From assembly GCF_000183745.1 (NCBI RefSeq), contig NC_014761.1, forward strand, positions 2,108,001 to 2,172,000: a stretch of DNA of 64,000 bases, given 5' to 3'. This document shows positions 17,659-25,533 of this stretch, piece after piece. The position numbers and the translations under genes were made by a program. The DNA comes from Oceanithermus profundus DSM 14977. Its GTDB lineage: Bacteria > Deinococcota > Deinococci > Deinococcales > Marinithermaceae. Position 1 is the stretch's first letter, and every line of letters starts with the position of its first letter. The notes below the pieces were generated by a model. The model made no database searches. It was not told the origin of the DNA and was given only the letters and a program-made list of their open reading frames with translations.

Positions 17659-17751
17659 AACACCCGGCCGATGAATACCGGGGGCATACCGTGCAGAAAA
17701 ATGCATGCTGCAGCGGCCCCAGCGCCCGCGGGGGCCGGCTGCGGCCGGCGC

Positions 17752-18537
17752 TCAGGTCGAGAGGAAGCCGCCGTCCACCGCCAGCACCGCGCCGGTCACG
17801 TAGCTCGCGAGGTCGCTGACCAGGAAGAGGACGGCCCGCGCCACCTCGTCGGGGCGGCCGAAACGGCGCAGGGGCAACCGCTGGTTGAAGTTGTAGGCCA
17901 CGCCGACCTTCCCGAGCTCGACGCCCAGGATGGCCTGCTTGCGCAGGCGGCGCACCCCTTCGGTGGCGACGCCGCCGGGCACCACCACGTTGGCGCGGAT
18001 GCGCGGGCCGTACTCGCGCGCCACCGCGCGGGTGAGGGCGACGACGCCCAGCTTGGCGGCGTCGTAGTGCGCCAGTCCGGGGGCGAAGGGCAGGAAGGCC
18101 TCGATCGAGCCGACGTTGACCAGCGCGCCCGAACGCCCCTCGCGGGCGGCCAGGAAGCCCTGGGTCATCCAGTAGACGGCGTCGAGATTGACGGCCATCT
18201 GCCGGCGGTAGAAGGCCTCGTCCACCTCGAGCAGGTCGCGGAAGGCGTAGACGCCGGCGTTGTTGACGAGGAGCTCGGGCGCCCGCCCCGCGAGGTCGCG
18301 CCACAGCGCGTCGATCGCCGGCTTCTGGGCGAGGTCGAGGGCGTAGGCCTCGGCCCTCCCGTCCAGCTTGCGGCGCAGGCGCTCGAGCCCTTCGCGGTCG
18401 CGGTCGACGAGGACGAGCTCCGCCCCCGCCTCGGCGAGGCGCAGCGCCACCGCGCGGCCGATGCCGCCTGCGGCGCCCGTCACCAGCGCACGCTTGCCGT
18501 CAAGCGCGATCAACTCGGCCAGCCGGGGTTCCTTCAC
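17752..18537 (-). CDS. SDR-family oxidoreductase
   Basis: A 261-residue classical short-chain dehydrogenase/reductase with cofactor motif ALVTGAAGGIGRAVA. NNAG is present in LLVNNAGVYAF. The active-site serine lies in NVGSIEAF and YDAAK supplies Tyr and Lys. The aspartate in LVDRDRE at the end of beta-2 favours NAD(H). The GTG at 18537 is chosen because AGGAGGC precedes it; an in-frame upstream start would overlap the divergent SDR gene. Substrate is unknown (polyol, steroid-like or hydroxyacid). It is divergent from the second SDR with 41 bp between starts. Confidence 0.85.
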   Translation of the reverse strand: MKEPRLAELIALDGKRALVTGAAGGIGRAVALRLAEAGAELVLVDRDREGLERLRRKLDGRAEAYALDLAQKPAIDALWRDLAGRAPELLVNNAGVYAFRDLLEVDEAFYRRQMAVNLDAVYWMTQGFLAAREGRSGALVNVGSIEAFLPFAPGLAHYDAAKLGVVALTRAVAREYGPRIRANVVVPGGVATEGVRRLRKQAILGVELGKVGVAYNFNQRLPLRRFGRPDEVARAVLFLVSDLASYVTGAVLAVDGGFLST

Positions 18538-18578
18538 GGGGCCTCCTGCCCCCATTCTGGCACGCGCTATCCTGAAGC

Positions 18579-19340
18579 ATGGCGAAAAGCGAGCGAACCG
18601 CACTGGTGACCGGGGCGGCCGGGGGGATCGGCCGCGCCGTGGCCGAACGGCTGGCCGCGGAGGGGTACCGCGTGGTGATCTGCGACAAGGAGCCCGCCGG
18701 CGCGCAGGAGGCGGCGCGGCTCGGCGCGGCCTTCGTCCAGGCCGACCTTTCGGACCCGAAGGAAGTCTGGCGCCTGGCGGTGGAGGCCCGCCGGGCCTTC
18801 GGGCGGGTGGACGTCCTCGTCAACAACGCCGGCTTCCAGCACGTCGCGCCGCTCGAGCGCTTCCCCCTGGACGTCTGGCAGGCGATGCAGCAGGTGATGG
18901 TGACCGCCCCCTTCCAGCTGATCCGCTCATTTCTGCCCGAGATGAAGGAGCGCGGCTGGGGCCGGATCGTCAACATGGGCTCGATTCATTCGACCGTGGC
19001 CAGCCCCTACAAGGCCGCCTACGTCACGGCCAAGCACGCGCTCCTCGGCCTCACCCGCGCCGCGGCGCTCGAGGCCGGCGAGGCCGGGGTGACGGTGAAC
19101 GCCGTCTGCCCCGCCTACGTACGAACGCCCCTGGTCGAGCGCCAGATCGCGGACCAGGCGGCGAACCTGGGCCTGGACCCCGGCGAGGTGGTCGGGCGGG
19201 TGATGCTCGAGCCCGCCGCCATCAAGCGCCTGATCGAGCCCGAGGAGGTGGCCGCGCTGGTGGCCTTCCTGGTCTCGGACGAGGCCGGCGCCATCACCGG
19301 CGGCTGCCTGCCCGTCGACCTGGGCTGGACGGCGCGCTAA
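18579..19340 (+). CDS. SDR-family dehydrogenase, probable D-beta-hydroxybutyrate dehydrogenase
   Basis: A 253-residue SDR. Besides the usual ALVTGAAGGIGRAVA, NNAG and YVTAKHALLGLTR, it carries MGSIHSTVASPYKAAY and VCPAYVRTPLVERQIADQA, segments characteristic of bacterial 3-hydroxybutyrate dehydrogenases (ketone-body/PHB metabolism, NAD-dependent). It is leaderless (TATCCT, 5-nt gap). The call rests on these motifs; no other PHB genes are beside it. Confidence 0.8.
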   Translation: MAKSERTALVTGAAGGIGRAVAERLAAEGYRVVICDKEPAGAQEAARLGAAFVQADLSDPKEVWRLAVEARRAFGRVDVLVNNAGFQHVAPLERFPLDVWQAMQQVMVTAPFQLIRSFLPEMKERGWGRIVNMGSIHSTVASPYKAAYVTAKHALLGLTRAAALEAGEAGVTVNAVCPAYVRTPLVERQIADQAANLGLDPGEVVGRVMLEPAAIKRLIEPEEVAALVAFLVSDEAGAITGGCLPVDLGWTAR

Positions 19341-19346
19341 AACGAA

Positions 19347-19370
19347 CCGGCCCGGCTTTCGCCGGGCCGG
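19347..19370. terminator. Shared convergent terminator between the SDR and hsp20 genes
   Basis: A 10-bp stem (19347-19356 with 19361-19370) with TTTC loop. On the minus strand it is followed by TTCGTTTTAG, so it mainly serves hsp20; in the plus direction it has no T-tract. Confidence 0.7.
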
Positions 19371-19397
19371 CCGCCCGAGCGGATCCGACTCCCGTGC

Positions 19398-19871
19398 TTA
19401 CTGAGCGACCGAGATGGGGATCCGCTTGGCGCGCGCGGTCTCGACCTTGGGCATGGTCAGCTTGAGCATGCCGTTCTTGAATTCGGCCTTCACCTCGTCG
19501 CTGCTGATCTCCACCGGCAGGGTGAAGCTGCGGACGAAGGTGCCGTGCGGGATCTCCTGCAGGTAGTAGCGGCGCACGCCCTGATCCTCGACCGGCTTGT
19601 GCTCACCGCGGATCGTCAGCTTGTTGCCCTCGAGGCTGATGTCGATCTCCTCCGCGGTCAGCCCGGGGACCGCCATCTCCAGCACCAGCGCGTCGTCGGT
19701 CTCGTAGAGGTCCACCGGCGCCACGTAGGTGCTGGGCGCGGTCACGCGGCCGAGGTCGCCCAAGGTCTCCTCGAAGAGCCGGTTGAACTCGTCGAATAAG
19801 CTCATCGGACCCCAGGTGCGGAAGGGGGTGAGTTCAGCGGTCGGGCGAATCTCGCGCTTCACCAGAGCCAT
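19398..19871 (-). CDS. hsp20: Small heat-shock protein, Hsp20/alpha-crystallin family
   Basis: A 157-residue ATP-independent holdase. The alpha-crystallin domain spans about residues 48-140 (VAPVDLYETDDALVLEMAVPG, GNKLTIRGEH, FKNGMLKLTMPK). The C-terminal RIPIS is the I-x-I tail motif for oligomer assembly. The ATG at 19871 follows GGAGGTGATGGT; an in-frame start at 19916 overlaps the promoter. The message leader is very purine-rich with repeated Shine-Dalgarno-like blocks. I looked for a CIRCE repeat and found none, so heat control by HrcA is not supported. Confidence 0.93.
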   Translation of the reverse strand: MALVKREIRPTAELTPFRTWGPMSLFDEFNRLFEETLGDLGRVTAPSTYVAPVDLYETDDALVLEMAVPGLTAEEIDISLEGNKLTIRGEHKPVEDQGVRRYYLQEIPHGTFVRSFTLPVEISSDEVKAEFKNGMLKLTMPKVETARAKRIPISVAQ

Positions 19872-19906
19872 ACCATCACCTCCTCCTATTATCTCCTCCA
19901 CTACGG

Positions 19907-19935
19907 AGCATATCATATGAGCCTTATTGTGTCAA
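19907..19935 (-). promoter_or_regulatory. Strong sigma-A-type promoter of hsp20
   Basis: Minus strand: perfect TTGACA (19935-19930), 17-bp spacer, TATGCT (19912-19907). This is one of the two best -35/-10 pairs in the window. The divergent MBL gene has its TAGGCT box only 11 bp away. Confidence 0.8.
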
Positions 19936-19959
19936 GTATGGCGTGCTAGGCTGCGGGGG

Positions 19960-20589
19960 ATGCGGATCGAAACGCGCGCCTTCGGCCCCCTGCAGGCCAA
20001 CGCCTACCTGGTCTGGGACGATCCGGAGCGGGCGGTGCTCGTCGACCCCGGCGACGAGCCCGAGCGGCTGCTCGCCTGGGTGCGGGGCAGCGGGGCGCGG
20101 CCCGAGGCCGTGCTGCTGACCCACGCCCACTTCGATCACGTCGGCGCGGTGCGGGCGGTGGTGGAGGCCCACGACCTGCCCGTACTGCTGCACCCCGCCG
20201 CCCGCCCGGTCTACGAGCGCGCGGCGGCTGCGGCGATGCGCTGGGGCCTGTTCATCGACCCGCCGCCCACCGCGGCCCTGGTGGACCTGGCCGAGGGCCC
20301 GCTGACCTACGGGCCGGGCTTCGAGGTGCGGCACCTGCCCGGCCACTGCCCCGGCCACGTCGCCTTCTACCAGGCGGGGGCGGAGGCGGTCTTCGCGGGG
20401 GACCTGCTCTTCGCCGGGGGCGTGGGCCGCTGGGACCTTCCCGGCGCAAACCTCGACGACCTGAAACGCTCGATCCGGCGCCTCTTCGAGCTGCCCGAGG
20501 CCACCCGCGTCTACCCCGGCCACGGCCCCGCGACCACCCTGGCCGCCGAGCGGCGCAGCAACCCCTTCGTGCAAGACTGGCTCGGCTAG
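19960..20589 (+). CDS. Metallo-beta-lactamase-fold hydrolase (glyoxalase II-like)
   Basis: A 209-residue MBL-fold enzyme with the dinuclear metal motif THAHFDHVG and further ligands in HLPGHCPGHVAFY and FAGDLLFAGGVGR, ending with YPGHG. These match the hydroxyacylglutathione-hydrolase-like subgroup. Glutathione is probably absent in this lineage, so another thioester (for example bacillithiol- or CoA-linked) or persulfide chemistry is possible. The ATG at 19960 is leaderless (TAGGCT, 7 nt). Confidence 0.85.
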   Translation: MRIETRAFGPLQANAYLVWDDPERAVLVDPGDEPERLLAWVRGSGARPEAVLLTHAHFDHVGAVRAVVEAHDLPVLLHPAARPVYERAAAAAMRWGLFIDPPPTAALVDLAEGPLTYGPGFEVRHLPGHCPGHVAFYQAGAEAVFAGDLLFAGGVGRWDLPGANLDDLKRSIRRLFELPEATRVYPGHGPATTLAAERRSNPFVQDWLG

Positions 20590-20633
20590 CTCCTCATGGG
20601 CGTCTACTGCAGCTTCGTTTAGAATGAGGCGAT

Positions 20634-21668
20634 ATGTTTAGGGGCGAGGATATCGGAATCGACTTGGGCACCGCCAGCGTGCTGGTGTACGTGCGCGGCA
20701 AAGGGATCGTCCTGCGCGAACCCTCCGTCATCGCCATGGTGCGCGACAGCAAGGACGTCAAGGCCGTCGGCGCCGAGGCGTACCGAATGCTGGGCCGCAC
20801 GCCGGGCAACATCATCGCGGTGCGCCCGCTCAAGGACGGGGTGATCGCCGACTACACCCTGACCGAGCGCATGCTCACCATGTTCCTCAAGAAGGTGCTC
20901 TCGCCCATGGCGCGCTTCTTCAAGCCGCAGGTCATGGTCGGCGTGCCCAGCGGCGTGACCGAGGTCGAGCGCATGGCCGTGGTGCGCGCGGTCGTCGACG
21001 CCGGGGCCAAGCGCGCCTTCCTGATCGAAGAACCCCTGGCCGCGGCGATCGGCGCGGGCATCAACATCGCCGCGCCCGCGGGCAGCATGGTCGTCGACAT
21101 CGGCGGCGGCAGCTCCGACATCGCCGTGATCAGCCTGGGCGGCATCGTCCAGTCCGAGTCGCTGCGCATCGCCGGCAACGAGTTCGACCAGTCGATCATC
21201 CGTTACGTGCGCCGCGCCCACAACCTGCTCATCGGCGAGCGCACCGCCGAGGAGGTCAAGATCAAGATCGGCGCCGCCAAGGTGCTCTCCGACGAGGACC
21301 GCCTCGTCGCCGAGGTGCGCGGGCGCGACGTGGTCACCGGCCTGCCCAAGACCGTCGAGGTCACCACCGACGAGGTCGTCGAGTCGTTGGCCGAGCCCTT
21401 GGAGAAGCTGGTCATGGGCGTGCGGCGGGTGCTCGAGGCCACGCCCCCCGAGCTGATCTCCGACATCGTCGACCGCGGCATCCTCCTCTCGGGCGGCGGG
21501 GCGCTTTTGCGCAACCTCGACCACATGCTCCAGGAGGCCACCAACGTGCCCGTGATCGTCGCCGAGAACGCCCTCGACGCGGTGGCCTACGGCACCGGCA
21601 AGGCGCTGGAGATGATCCCGGTGCTCAAGGACACCCTGATCTCCTCCGACTCGGTCCTGCGCCGCTAG
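20634..21668 (+). CDS. mreB: Rod-shape-determining protein MreB
   Basis: A 344-residue bacterial actin. Phosphate-1 motif IGIDLGTASVLVYV, connect-1 IEEPLAAAIGAG, phosphate-2 VDIGGGSSDIAVISL and adenosine motif LLSGGGALLRNLD are all present. Length is standard. It forms membrane-associated filaments that position cell-wall synthesis. It heads an envelope cluster rather than the usual mreBCD operon; mreC and mreD do not follow. The start has TAGAAT with an 8-nt gap, so the transcript is leaderless or nearly so. Confidence 0.95.
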   Translation: MFRGEDIGIDLGTASVLVYVRGKGIVLREPSVIAMVRDSKDVKAVGAEAYRMLGRTPGNIIAVRPLKDGVIADYTLTERMLTMFLKKVLSPMARFFKPQVMVGVPSGVTEVERMAVVRAVVDAGAKRAFLIEEPLAAAIGAGINIAAPAGSMVVDIGGGSSDIAVISLGGIVQSESLRIAGNEFDQSIIRYVRRAHNLLIGERTAEEVKIKIGAAKVLSDEDRLVAEVRGRDVVTGLPKTVEVTTDEVVESLAEPLEKLVMGVRRVLEATPPELISDIVDRGILLSGGGALLRNLDHMLQEATNVPVIVAENALDAVAYGTGKALEMIPVLKDTLISSDSVLRR

Positions 21669-21677
21669 GAGGCCGCC

Positions 21678-22094
21678 GTGCACGAGATCCTCGAGCTGCT
21701 GCCCCACCGCTACCCCTTCCTGCTCATCGACCGCATCCTGGAGGCCGACCCCGAACGCTTCAAGGTGCTCAAGAACGTCACCTTCAACGAACCCTTCTTT
21801 CCCGGCCACTTCCCCGACCACCCGGTCATGCCCGGCGTCCTCATCGTCGAGGCCATGGCCCAGGCGAGCGTGGCCAGCCTGGCCACCCGCCCCGACTTCG
21901 CGGCCGGCCAGATCGCCTACCTGGCCGGCGTGGACGACGCGCGCTTCCTGAAGCCCGTCACCCCCGGCGACACCCTGATCCTCGAGGGCACGCTGCGCTA
22001 CCGGCGCGGCCTCGGCAAGTCGGAGGTGAGCGCCCGGGTCGAGGGCGAAGAGGTGGCGCGCGCCAAACTGACCTTCGTCGTGCGGAGCCGCTAG
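21678..22094 (+). CDS. fabZ: 3-hydroxyacyl-[ACP] dehydratase FabZ
   Basis: A 138-residue hot-dog dehydratase of fatty-acid elongation. The active-site helix reads [23 protein letters not shown] in sequence over residues 40-62, with catalytic His44 and Glu58. It begins with GTG 9 nt after the mreB stop, using AGGAGG, and its stop abuts the next ATG. Co-transcription with an Lpt-type permease recalls the lpx-fabZ linkage in LPS-making bacteria, though no lpx genes are here. Confidence 0.94.
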   Translation: MHEILELLPHRYPFLLIDRILEADPERFKVLKNVTFNEPFFPGHFPDHPVMPGVLIVEAMAQASVASLATRPDFAAGQIAYLAGVDDARFLKPVTPGDTLILEGTLRYRRGLGKSEVSARVEGEEVARAKLTFVVRSR

Positions 22095-23228
22095 ATGTTC
22101 ACGATCCTCGACCGCTACATCCTGCGGGAGGTGGTGCCGGTCCTGTTGGTCTCGGCGCTGCTCTACGTGGCGGTCTTCCTCTTCGGCTTCTTCTACGTCG
22201 GCAGCCGCTGGCTCGACGGCGCCCCGGTGCTCAAGGTGCTGACCTGGCTGGGTTACCACGTGCCCGGGGTGCTCGTTCAGGTGCTGCCCATGGCCGTCGT
22301 CTCGGCCGTGGTCATCCCCTTCGGGCGCATGGCCACCGAGGGGGCCGTCCTGGCCACCCAGGCGGGCGGGGTCTCGCTGGTGCGGCTGCTGCGGCCGGTG
22401 CTGCTGCTGGGCTTCCTGCTCGCGGGCTTCTCGCTCTACCTCTCGGAGAACGTCGTGCCCGAGAGCAACGCCCGGGTGCGCGGCTACTGGTACGACGAGC
22501 TCACCACCCCGGGCCACGGCCTCTACCGCCTGCGCGGCAAGACCGTGCCCCTGGGGAACGGCATCGAGCTCTTCTTCTCCGGATACGACTGGGCCCACCG
22601 GGCCATGACCGGCGTGCGCTTGCAGCTGTGGAAGGACCGCCAGGTCACGGTCATCTTTGCCGACCGCGGCGTCTACCAGGGGCGCGACCTGAAGCTCACC
22701 GGCTACCGCATCTACACCGTGGACTACGCGGCCATCGACGGCCTCCTGAACGCCAGCGACGCCCAGCTGCCCGCGCGGCTGCAGCAGGTCTTCAAGAACG
22801 TCAGCGTGCCGCGCAGCGAGGAGGCCAGCACCACGATCAAGGTCGGCCTCAGCCGCGACGAGGCGCTGGCCAACTTCGCCGACCCGCTTGCGGCCGACAC
22901 CCTGAGCCTCAGCGAGGCCTGGCAGCGCTACACCGACCCCAAGCTCGCCCCGGCCGACCGCACCGACGCCGGGCTGGCCTTCCACTCGAAGCTGGCGCTG
23001 CCGCTCGCGAACGTGGTGCTCGTGCTCATCTCGCTCCCCTTCGCCGTCTACTACGGGCGCAGCCCCGGCCTCTCGATGGGGATGAGCGTGATGATCGCGG
23101 TGGGCTACTACCTGGTCTTCCTGCTCGCCCGCTCGATGGGCGGCCTGGGGATGCTGCCGCCGGCGCTCGCGGCCTGGGGGGCCAACCTGCTCTTCGCCTT
23201 CGTGGGCTGGAGGTTGATCCGCCGGTGA
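22095..23228 (+). CDS. LptF/LptG-family (YjgP/YjgQ) permease
   Basis: A 377-residue membrane protein of the LptF/G permease family: a cluster of three TM helices at the N-terminus (YILREVVPVLLVSALLYVAVF), a large periplasmic beta-jellyroll of about 150 residues, and three C-terminal TM helices (SMGMSVMIAVGYYLVFLLA). In proteobacteria two such proteins extract LPS from the inner membrane with LptB. Thermales lack classical lipid A, so another glycolipid is the likely cargo. Its ATG follows the fabZ TAG directly. It overlaps the next gene by GTGA. Confidence 0.85.
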   Translation: MFTILDRYILREVVPVLLVSALLYVAVFLFGFFYVGSRWLDGAPVLKVLTWLGYHVPGVLVQVLPMAVVSAVVIPFGRMATEGAVLATQAGGVSLVRLLRPVLLLGFLLAGFSLYLSENVVPESNARVRGYWYDELTTPGHGLYRLRGKTVPLGNGIELFFSGYDWAHRAMTGVRLQLWKDRQVTVIFADRGVYQGRDLKLTGYRIYTVDYAAIDGLLNASDAQLPARLQQVFKNVSVPRSEEASTTIKVGLSRDEALANFADPLAADTLSLSEAWQRYTDPKLAPADRTDAGLAFHSKLALPLANVVLVLISLPFAVYYGRSPGLSMGMSVMIAVGYYLVFLLARSMGGLGMLPPALAAWGANLLFAFVGWRLIRR

Positions 23229-24322
23229 AGGCGGTGCTGCTCTCGGCCTCGTTCGGGGGCGGCCACCGCCAGGCCGCGCGGGCGCTGCGCGCGGCGCTCG
23301 AGGCCGAGGGGGGCTGCGACTGCGTCGAGGCCGACTACCTGCGCTTCATCCCCGCCTGGGAGCGCGAACCGGTGACGCTCACCTACGCCTTCTGGCTGCG
23401 CTACTGGCCCGCGGCCTACCGCTGGTTCTACCACTGGTCCAACCGCCCCAGCGAGCCCAAGCTGATCGCGGAAACCTTCAGCAAGGCGGGCCTCGCCGGG
23501 GTGATCCGCTTCCTGGGGCGCACGCGTCCGGACGCCGTGGTGGCCTCCTACGCCACCGTGGCCGCGGTGGCACACCGCGCCCGCCGCACCTCGGGGCAGG
23601 CCTTCCTGAACAGCCTCGTCGTCACCGACTTTCGCGCCCACCGCCACTGGGCGCGGCCCGAGGCCGACCTGATCTTCGCGGCCTTTCCCGAAACCGCGGA
23701 GGACCTGGTGCGCCACGGCGTGGATCCCGAGCGCGTACAGGTCACGGGCATCCCCATCCTGCCCGCCTTCGCCGCGCTGCCCGACCGTTCCGAGCTGCGC
23801 CGCAGGCTGGGCTTCGACGAGCGGCCGGTGGTGCTGCTCACCAGCGGCGGCGCCGGCGCCTACCGCAGCTACGAGCGGGTGCTGCGCGTCCTGCTGAGCC
23901 TCGACCTGCCCATGCAGCTCGTCACCTTCAACCCCCACCACAACGGCACCCACGAGGAGGAGCGGGGGCGGATGCGCTGGATTCGCACCGGCCTGCGCGA
24001 CGACTTCCCCGAGTGGATGGGCGCCGCCGACTGGATCGTCGGCAAGGCGGGGGGGCTGACCGCGTCGGAGGCCCTGGCCCTGGGGGTGCCGATGGTCGTC
24101 TTCGACCCCATCCCCGGTCAGGAAGAGGGCAACGCCCAGTTCCTCGAGGAGCGGGGCGCGGCCGTCTGGATCCGCCAGGGCCGCGAGCTGCGGTCGCGCC
24201 TTGCGCGCCTCATCCCCGACGAAGCGCGGCGCGCGGAGATGGCCGCGGCGGCGCGGGCCCTGGGCCGGCCCGAGGCCGCGCAGGCGATCGCGCGCGCGCT
24301 GTTGCAAGCGGAGGCACGGTGA
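23225..24322 (+). CDS. Glycolipid glycosyltransferase (MGDG synthase / diacylglycerol glucosyltransferase-like)
   Basis: A 365-residue GT28-type protein. The N-terminal MGDG-synthase-like acceptor domain starts MKAVLLSASFGGGHRQAARAL. The C-terminal nucleotide-sugar domain holds LTSGGAGAYRSYERVL and GKAGGLTASEALALGVPMV with the DPIPGQEEGNAQFL signature. Such enzymes add sugars to diacylglycerol at the inner membrane. This fits the glycolipid-rich membranes of Thermales. GTG start overlapping the permease stop, and stop overlapping the next GTG, imply tight coupling. Confidence 0.88.
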   Translation: MKAVLLSASFGGGHRQAARALRAALEAEGGCDCVEADYLRFIPAWEREPVTLTYAFWLRYWPAAYRWFYHWSNRPSEPKLIAETFSKAGLAGVIRFLGRTRPDAVVASYATVAAVAHRARRTSGQAFLNSLVVTDFRAHRHWARPEADLIFAAFPETAEDLVRHGVDPERVQVTGIPILPAFAALPDRSELRRRLGFDERPVVLLTSGGAGAYRSYERVLRVLLSLDLPMQLVTFNPHHNGTHEEERGRMRWIRTGLRDDFPEWMGAADWIVGKAGGLTASEALALGVPMVVFDPIPGQEEGNAQFLEERGAAVWIRQGRELRSRLARLIPDEARRAEMAAAARALGRPEAAQAIARALLQAEAR

Positions 24323-25533
24323 ACGTCTGGGCCGGACTCCTGGGCGCCGCCGGCTTCTACTGGGGGCTGCCCTACCTGGTCTGGCAGCGCTGGGGGTTGG
24401 GGGTGGTGCAGCGGGGGCTGGGGAGCGCCCGGGCCGAGCTGGGCCTCACCTTCGACGACGGCCCCGACCCGAAGACAACGCCCCGGGTGCTGGACGCGCT
24501 GGCCGAGGCCGGCGTGCGGGCGACCTTCTTCGTCCTCGGCGAACGCGCCGAGGCCCACCCCGAGCTGATCGCGCGCCTGCAGGACGAGGGCCACGAGCTG
24601 GCCCTGCACGGCTGGCGCCACCGCCACGGCTGGCTGCGCACCCCCGGGGAGGCCTACGCCGACGCGGTGCGGGGGGCGCGGGCGCTCGAGCGCCTGAGCG
24701 GCGCCCGGCCGCGTTTCTTCCGCCCGCCCCACGGCGCCTGGACCTGGGCGCAGATGGCGGCGGCGCGGCGGCTGGGGCTCACGCCGGTGCAGTGGACGCT
24801 CGAGGCCCACGACTGGCACCCCGGCCACGACGCCGCGGCGGTCGTGCGCCGCGTCGCCGGGGACGCGCTGCCCGGCGACGTCGTCGTGATGCACGACGCC
24901 GGCCCCGGCGGGCGGACCGCCGCCGAGGCGCTGCCCGAACTGCTCGCGGAGCTACGGGCGCGCGGCTTCCACCCCAAGCCGCTGGGGGAGCTGCGCGGGT
25001 TGCGCCGGGGCGCATGGCGCGACCTGCCGCGGCGCGCCTGGGCGGCGACGGTCGACCGCTTCTTCGACCGCCTCTACCGCGTCGAGGAGCTGAACTACGG
25101 CGCCCACAGCGTCTTCCGCGTGGCCAAGGGGCCCTTCCCCGGCCCCGCGCTCGAACTCGCGGGCGGCGGCCGCGTCCTCCCCGGCGCCCCCGCCGCCGAG
25201 CTGCACCTGCACTCCGAACGGATGGCGCGGGCGGGCGAGGCCGGCTCGCTGACCGCCTTCCGCTTCTTCAAGAAGTCGGTGCCCGACCTGGCGCGGGCGC
25301 TGCGCGAGCGGCCGCACCTGGCCGACGTCGAGGTCTTCTGGGGGGTCTCGCTGTTCCACGAGGTCCTGGGCCCCGTGGGCTTCCGCTCGGTCGAGCTGCC
25401 GCCGGCGCGCCGCAGGTTCCTGGGCGCCTACATGCACTTCCTGCACCGGCTCTACGGGGGCGCGCCGCTAAAGCGGGTCTGGCCGACGCTCGTCTACATC
25501 GACCGCGCCACCCTGCTCGAGCGCTACGGCTAG
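24319..25533 (+). CDS. Polysaccharide deacetylase (NodB domain) with unassigned C-terminal domain
   Basis: A 404-residue protein. A short N-terminal hydrophobic segment is followed by a NodB/CE4 domain (about 40-215) with intact motifs: TFDDGPDP (Asp46, Asp47), HGWRH (His97, His101), RPPHG, the DW/HPG segment and VMHDAGPGG. Residues 220-404 form a separate domain (ELNYGAHSVFRVAKGPF, RFFKKSVPDL, PTLVYIDRATLLERYG) that I cannot assign with confidence. It likely de-N-acetylates a cell-envelope sugar or glycolipid made by the upstream transferase. The final 66 nt overlap the convergent gene. Confidence 0.85.
   Translation: MNVWAGLLGAAGFYWGLPYLVWQRWGLGVVQRGLGSARAELGLTFDDGPDPKTTPRVLDALAEAGVRATFFVLGERAEAHPELIARLQDEGHELALHGWRHRHGWLRTPGEAYADAVRGARALERLSGARPRFFRPPHGAWTWAQMAAARRLGLTPVQWTLEAHDWHPGHDAAAVVRRVAGDALPGDVVVMHDAGPGGRTAAEALPELLAELRARGFHPKPLGELRGLRRGAWRDLPRRAWAATVDRFFDRLYRVEELNYGAHSVFRVAKGPFPGPALELAGGGRVLPGAPAAELHLHSERMARAGEAGSLTAFRFFKKSVPDLARALRERPHLADVEVFWGVSLFHEVLGPVGFRSVELPPARRRFLGAYMHFLHRLYGGAPLKRVWPTLVYIDRATLLERYG

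Noticed and set aside
18538-18603. N-terminal extension of the SDR at 17752-18537
   Set aside because: The extension would overlap the divergent SDR gene and its promoter, has no ribosome-binding site, and the SDR fold starts downstream of the GTG at 18537.
19872-19959. CIRCE/HrcA operator upstream of hsp20
   Set aside because: I searched for TTAGCACTC-N9-GAGTGCTAA or close variants on both strands and found none; the region is explained by a sigma-A-type promoter.
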